Positions 59,380 through 64,000 of a stretch of DNA of 64,000 bases are shown in pieces. The notes below the pieces were generated by a model that made no database searches, was not told the origin of the DNA, and saw only the letters and a program-made list of their open reading frames with translations. The position numbers were made by a program, and so were the translations under genes. Each line of letters opens with the position of its first letter. Position 1 is the stretch's first letter. Source of the DNA: Saururus chinensis (Eukaryota; Streptophyta; Magnoliopsida; Piperales; Saururaceae); NCBI GenBank assembly GCA_035235625.1, contig CP141144.1, forward strand, positions 34,966,014-35,030,013, given 5' to 3'.

Positions 59380-62300
59380 CGTGCACAACACTCCACCATG
59401 CTTCCGCTATTCGCCTTGACCTCATGATGACCAAGTTGGATAGCAAGCCATGAATGTATCCTCATAGATCCATGTGGCATCTTCCAGGGGCTGACCCTGC
59501 CAAGCAATGGGCACCTTTGTAATGATGCGACTTGAGCAACAGATGCGACATTTATCAAGCACTGAGGAGGGAACAAGGTTGGAAGGCTGGACTAGGCCCA
59601 TCAAGGGGGGTGGTGGAGCATCAATGGCCAAGGACGTGTCGCCTACGCATTGGCGCAGCCTGGAGACATGAAAGATGGGGTGGAGTAAGGAGTCAGGCGG
59701 TAGAGCAAGGCGGTAAGCCACAGGGCCGATACGCTCCTCCACAGCATAGGGACCATAGAAACGGGGGGCGAGCTTGGAATGCTCGGGCTGAAACAAGGAT
59801 GTTTGGAGCTGAGGAAGAACATAGACATAAACCAAGTCAGCCACTGTGAACTCCTTGTCAGTGTGATACCCATCATAAATTTGCTTTATCAGATTCTCAG
59901 CAGAGGACAATTTCTCCTTGAACTGTCGAAGAACCTCATCCCGTGTCTGGAGCATATAATCCACCTCGACCATAGAGGAGCGATGAGGAACATAAGATAG
60001 CATGGTTGGGGGTGGATGGCCATACATCACCTCAAAAGGAATGAAACCGGCACGAGTGTGATAAGCAGTGTCATATGACCACTCCGCCCAGGGAAGAAGC
60101 TGAAGCCATCTGCGGGGCTAAGACAGTGTGAAACAGCAGAGGCACTTCTCTAAGCATTGGTTTACTGCCTCTTTCTGGCCATCCGTCTGGGGGTGATAAG
60201 ACGTGCTCATGTGGAGAGAAGTGCCCTGTAAAGTGAAGAACTCCCGCCAAGATTGAGATATAAAGATCCAGTCACGATCAGAGACAATAGTATGAGGCAT
60301 GCCATGTAGTTTGGCCACCTCCCTAACATAGAGCTCTGCCACTGTCTTGGCGGTGAACGGGTGTCCCAGAGCGCAAAAGTGGGCGTACTTGGACAACCGA
60401 TCCACCACCACCATAATCACCGACTTGCCTTGCATCATGGGCAAGGCTTCTACGAAGTCCATCCAAAACATCCTCCCAAACCTTATCAGGGATAGGCAAG
60501 GGCTGAAGCAAACCTGCAGAAGAGGTTGTGGCAGCCTTAGCTCTATGACAGACATCACAAGCGAACACATACTCTTGGACTGCTTGTTGAATACCCTACC
60601 AAATAAAGCTTTGGCTGACCAGCTTATTACTATAGAATGCTCCTTCATGACCGGCCATTGAAGTGTCAAGAAGTGGGAGAGAACACGCCTGCAAAGATCA
60701 TCAATATCAGGTACCCAATGGCTGTCCTTCCAAAAGAGGAGGCCATCCTGCCACACAAAGAAAGGGCGAGTTGCTGGGTTGGCCCGGAGAGCTATAATCA
60801 AGACCTACATATGAGAATCATCAATATATGCCCATCTCAACTCATCAATGAAGGGGCAGGATGGAGTAGAAAGGGCCAAGCACTATCCTGGGGTAGCGCT
60901 GCGAGAAAGGGCATCAGCCATGGTGTTTTCCAACCCTTTTTTGTACACGACCTCATAATCATAGCCAAGTAACTTACTGACCCAACACTGCTATGAGGGA
61001 GTGGACACCTATTGCTCGAGGAAATACTTTAAGTGTTGGTGGTTAGTGCGGATCAATAACCTGCGCCCAAGTAAGGAAGGCCACCACTTGTCGATAGCGA
61101 GGACAATAGCCAACTTCTCTTTCTCATAAATGGGTAGGGACAAAGTGCGGCCAGCCAAAGCCTTGCTGAAGTAGGCAATGGGGTGCTCATCCTGCAGCAA
61201 AATTGCCCTAGGTCCGTCTCTGAAGCATCTGTTTCAACCACGAAGGGCTGGCTGAAATCGGGTAAGATCAGAATAGGGGCCGGTGTCATAGCTTGCTTTC
61301 GCTCCTCAAATGCCACTTGGGCAACCTCATTCCAACTGAATACCCCCTTCTTGAGAAGCTCTGCAAGGGGCCGAGCAGTCTCCCCATACCGGTTGATGAA
61401 CCACCTATAATAGCCAGTGAGGCCCAGAAAACCTCGTAGCCCCCAGACACTAGTGGGCGGTGGCCAAGAGAGCATGGTGGCTACCTTCAACTAGTAGTGG
61501 TGACGCTGTCCCGCAAGATGATATGTCCCAAGTATTCAACCTATGGGCTGCCAAAGGAACACTTCGAACATTTAAGAAATAAAGAGTTATCTCGTAGAAC
61601 AGAGAAGACTGACCTGAGATGCTCCAAGTGCTTTGCCCACGACTGGCTGTAAACAAGGATGTTTTCAAAGAAGACCAAGATGTAGCGGTGGAGGTAAGGC
61701 TTGAAGAGATCGGTCCTAAGGCTCTGGAAGGTGGAGGGGGCATTGGTCAGCTCGAACAGCATGACGAGAAACTCAAAATGGCCGTCATGGGTTCAAAAGG
61801 CGGTCTTGTGCACATTGGCTGGCTGCACTTGAATCTAATGGTAACCCGATCAAAGTTCAAGTTTACTGAAGACCTTTGCACTAGCCAGCTCATCTAGAAG
61901 CTCCTTGATCGCGGGCGTGGGATACTTGTCCTTGATGGTGATGGCATTCAAGGCTCGGTAGTCCACACAAAACCCACCAAGTACTGTCCTTTTTATGAAC
62001 TAGCAACACTGGGGACGAGTAGGAGCTTGTGCTATGGTGGATGATACTGGACTAAAGCATGTCAGCTACAAGGCACTCTATCTTTGACTTCTGGATGTGA
62101 GGATAGCGGTAAAGGTGGACATTGGCCGGTGATGCCCCAGGAATGATGGGGATATGGTGGTCATGTGGCCGCACTGGAGGAAGACCCTTCGACTCAGCAA
62201 ACACATCCCGATGCTCTGCCAATAACTCAAGAAGATCCAAGGGCGGCTCATTCGAAGGCACCTCAACTGTTACCCGCTGCTGCAAGAGGAACCCTTGGGG

Positions 62301-62545
62301 TATGAACCAAAAGAAATAGCTCACTGACTGGGCTGAGAGCAGGGTGCCCAGCCGAGACATTTCAATCCGAACCCTCTGCCCCTAAACTTTGAAGTCTGTA
62401 ACCATGTCTATGAAGTTCCTAACCACATCGTTGAGCTCTTGTAGCCACTGAACCCCTAACACCACATCTGCCCCCTTTGTGGCTAGTGGGAAGAGGTCGG
62501 TGATGAAGGTGTGACCCTAAATGGTGAGGGCGGCCTAAGCATAAA

Positions 62546-64000
62546 TGTAAGGACTCTCATTCCTAAACCGGTTTTCGTTTCTTTTTAATTATCGGTTATT
62601 GCATGGGTAACTCATTTTCTTATTAATTCGGTGGTTTTGTAATTAAATGGTGTTTATGATGATTTTAATCAAAATCAACCTTACACTTAGTGGTTTTAAG
62701 TGATTTTGAATAAAATGTGAATTTTAGGGATTTTTCTGAATTTTTACTATTTTTTAAAAATTAAGTGATTTTGAATAAAATGTGAAATTTGGGTTTTGTG
62801 TCAAATTAGCCCAGACATCAACACAAGCCCTTATAAAAATTTTCATAATTTTCCAGGTTTTATTAGTGCTCAAATAACTAAATTACCTATTTTTAGCCTA
62901 TTCTATTCATACCCCACAATTTACCCATACACACCCCAAAACTTGCTATAGAAGGTAAGACCTGAGCCATTTCCATTTTTGGGAATAGGCTGAAGAGGAG
63001 AGGTCAGGCCTAATCCCCATTTAGGCCCGATTTGGAAGGTGTTTAAGGTAAGTCCCTTCTAATTAAGCACCAAACCCTAGCTTTTCTCTTAATATCTTCT
63101 AGATGTACCATTTCCCCTTTGTTTTGATTCGTTTTTAAACATCAAAACTACTGATTTGCATCTTTACTTCAAACCCTAGCTCTAAAAATCTGATTTTTAT
63201 GTTCAACAAGCCCTAGATCTAAGTTTTTAATTAGGGTTTTCTATGTTAAATCGGTTTTAATGGAGTTTAATTCAAACTCTATGTCTTTGTAAGGTTTTCA
63301 AGAAGGGTGACCATCAAATCTAAGCCTAATCAAGGGATAAGATAATGGACTTTCGAAATTTCAGTCTTCCTATGGTAAAACTCTTGATTTCGTGGTTTAT
63401 TTTGAATGGATTTACTTGATTTAGTACTTTAATGACATGATTAGTAAATGGTAATCTTTAATCCTAATTTCATAGGGTTTCATCTTGTTATGATGTAGAT
63501 TGGCTTTCTGGAAGATATGGTGGAATTTTATTGGCATTTAGGATGTTAGATGGAGATTTTAAGGTTTATCAATGGAGTTTCGGTTTAAAAATTCGAAAGG
63601 AAGAAGAAGGTCGATTCTGCCTTGTTGGCATTCAAACGGCCCTCTTGGGCGTTCAAACGACAACATTGTCAGTTTGATTGATTTCCAGTTTAGCCAATCG
63701 AACGGCCCTCTAGGCATTCGAATGACAATACTGTAAATTCAAAATTTTTCCTGTTTAGCCGATTGAACGACCTTCTGGGCGATCGAATGGCTACACAGCA
63801 GATTTTGTATTAAGTGCATGATGTTTATTTTGGTGATTCTACTTTTATATGCCAATTTTATATGAATGTGGAGTGTTTTGAACTATAGTATGCTACTGGA
63901 AAGGCATACCATTGAGGTTATGAAGTTGAGGTATATATTTAGAGTTATGTGGAATGACTTATAGTTGGAGGTATGATGTTGGTATTGCCATCTTGAAGTT
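62546..64000 (+). repeat. Start of a family B LTR, cut by the window edge
   Basis: Begins TGTAAGGACTCTCATTCC after ATAAA (a possible target duplication whose partner is outside). It aligns by eye with the minus-strand start of the solo LTR at 39,438 downward, including AACCGGTTTT near the start, a TATA-like ctatagaag near 62,945, and a cluster of CATTCAAACGGCC/GATCGAATGG words at 63,620-63,800. Whether it is solo or the 5' LTR of a full element cannot be seen. Confidence 0.8.

Larger units (their letters stand above)
47487..62545 (-). mobile_element. Second Reina-type chromovirus, decayed, with a Sirevirus inserted in its 3' LTR
   Basis: The 3' LTR starts TGATGTGCCCGAAG at 47,487 and ends ACAACA at 59,390, with the Sirevirus (47,801-59,379) inside it. 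Without the insert the LTR is about 320 bp and resembles that of the element at 9,791. The internal region from 59,391 upward reads on the minus strand as chromodomain and integrase C-terminus (59.4-60.0 kb), integrase (60.1-60.6 kb; YHPQTDGQ, VVVDRLSKYAHF), RNase H (about 60.8-61.3 kb), RT (about 61.4-62.1 kb) and the protease-RT linker. At 62,546 another LTR begins, so the rest lies beyond the window. Many breaks are present, more than in the first Reina copy. Target duplication is not testable here. Confidence 0.85.

Noticed and set aside
1-64000. CRISPR array, tRNA, rRNA or bacterial-type operon
   Set aside because: No such structure seen; the regularly spaced array at 48.1 kb is a tandem LTR repeat without spacers, and the window is plainly plant nuclear DNA.

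Overview
This window reads as a repeat-rich angiosperm nuclear chromosome segment: an intron-containing, plant-type class II trehalose-phosphate synthase gene sits among nested plant LTR retrotransposons (Ty3/gypsy Tat/Athila-like, Reina-type chromoviruses, a Ty1/copia Sirevirus), a Mutator-like DNA transposon and AT-rich spacer. The sequence does not let me name the species or decide between monocot and dicot. I saw no tRNA, rRNA or CRISPR, and nothing prokaryotic.

Layout: (1) 1-2,960 is the 3' end of a plus-strand Tat/Athila-like element with its 3' LTR. (2) 3,599-8,461 is the remnant of a minus-strand element with a very long LTR. (3) About 8.5-17.6 kb is a minus-strand Mutator-like (MULE) transposase gene, split in its catalytic domain by a Reina-type chromovirus (9,791-15,213, 5-bp target duplication TAGTT). 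(4) 17.6-20.5 kb is AT-rich spacer. (5) 20.5-25.9 kb holds the one apparently intact host gene, a TPS7-like class II trehalose-phosphate synthase of 872 codons in three coding exons. (6) 25.9-28.3 kb is spacer with a hAT-like miniature element. (7) 28.3-43.2 kb is a stack of nested retroelement remains: a family C 5' LTR interrupted by a solo LTR, its internal region interrupted by another solo LTR, then a family A solo LTR that itself contains a family B solo LTR. Most of these have readable target duplications. A decayed minus-strand copia gag follows. (8) 43.2-47.5 kb is spacer with a short pseudogene fragment of succinate dehydrogenase iron-sulfur subunit (SDHB). (9) 47.5-62.5 kb is a second Reina-type chromovirus whose LTR was entered by a complete-length, young Sirevirus (47,801-59,379). 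(10) 62,546 to the end is the start of another family B LTR.

The only host function visible is trehalose-6-phosphate metabolism or sugar signalling through the class II TPS; everything else is mobile-element biology. The observations I rate highest are a 7-10 bp motif (ATCGTGT) found three times in each of the three inferred MULE introns and not noticed in its exons; a 17-unit hairpin-forming 20-bp array abutting the TATA box of the Sirevirus LTR; clusters of CGATCGATCG/CATTCGAA-type words recurring in several LTR families; and the SDHB fragment. All readings are by eye, without database searches.
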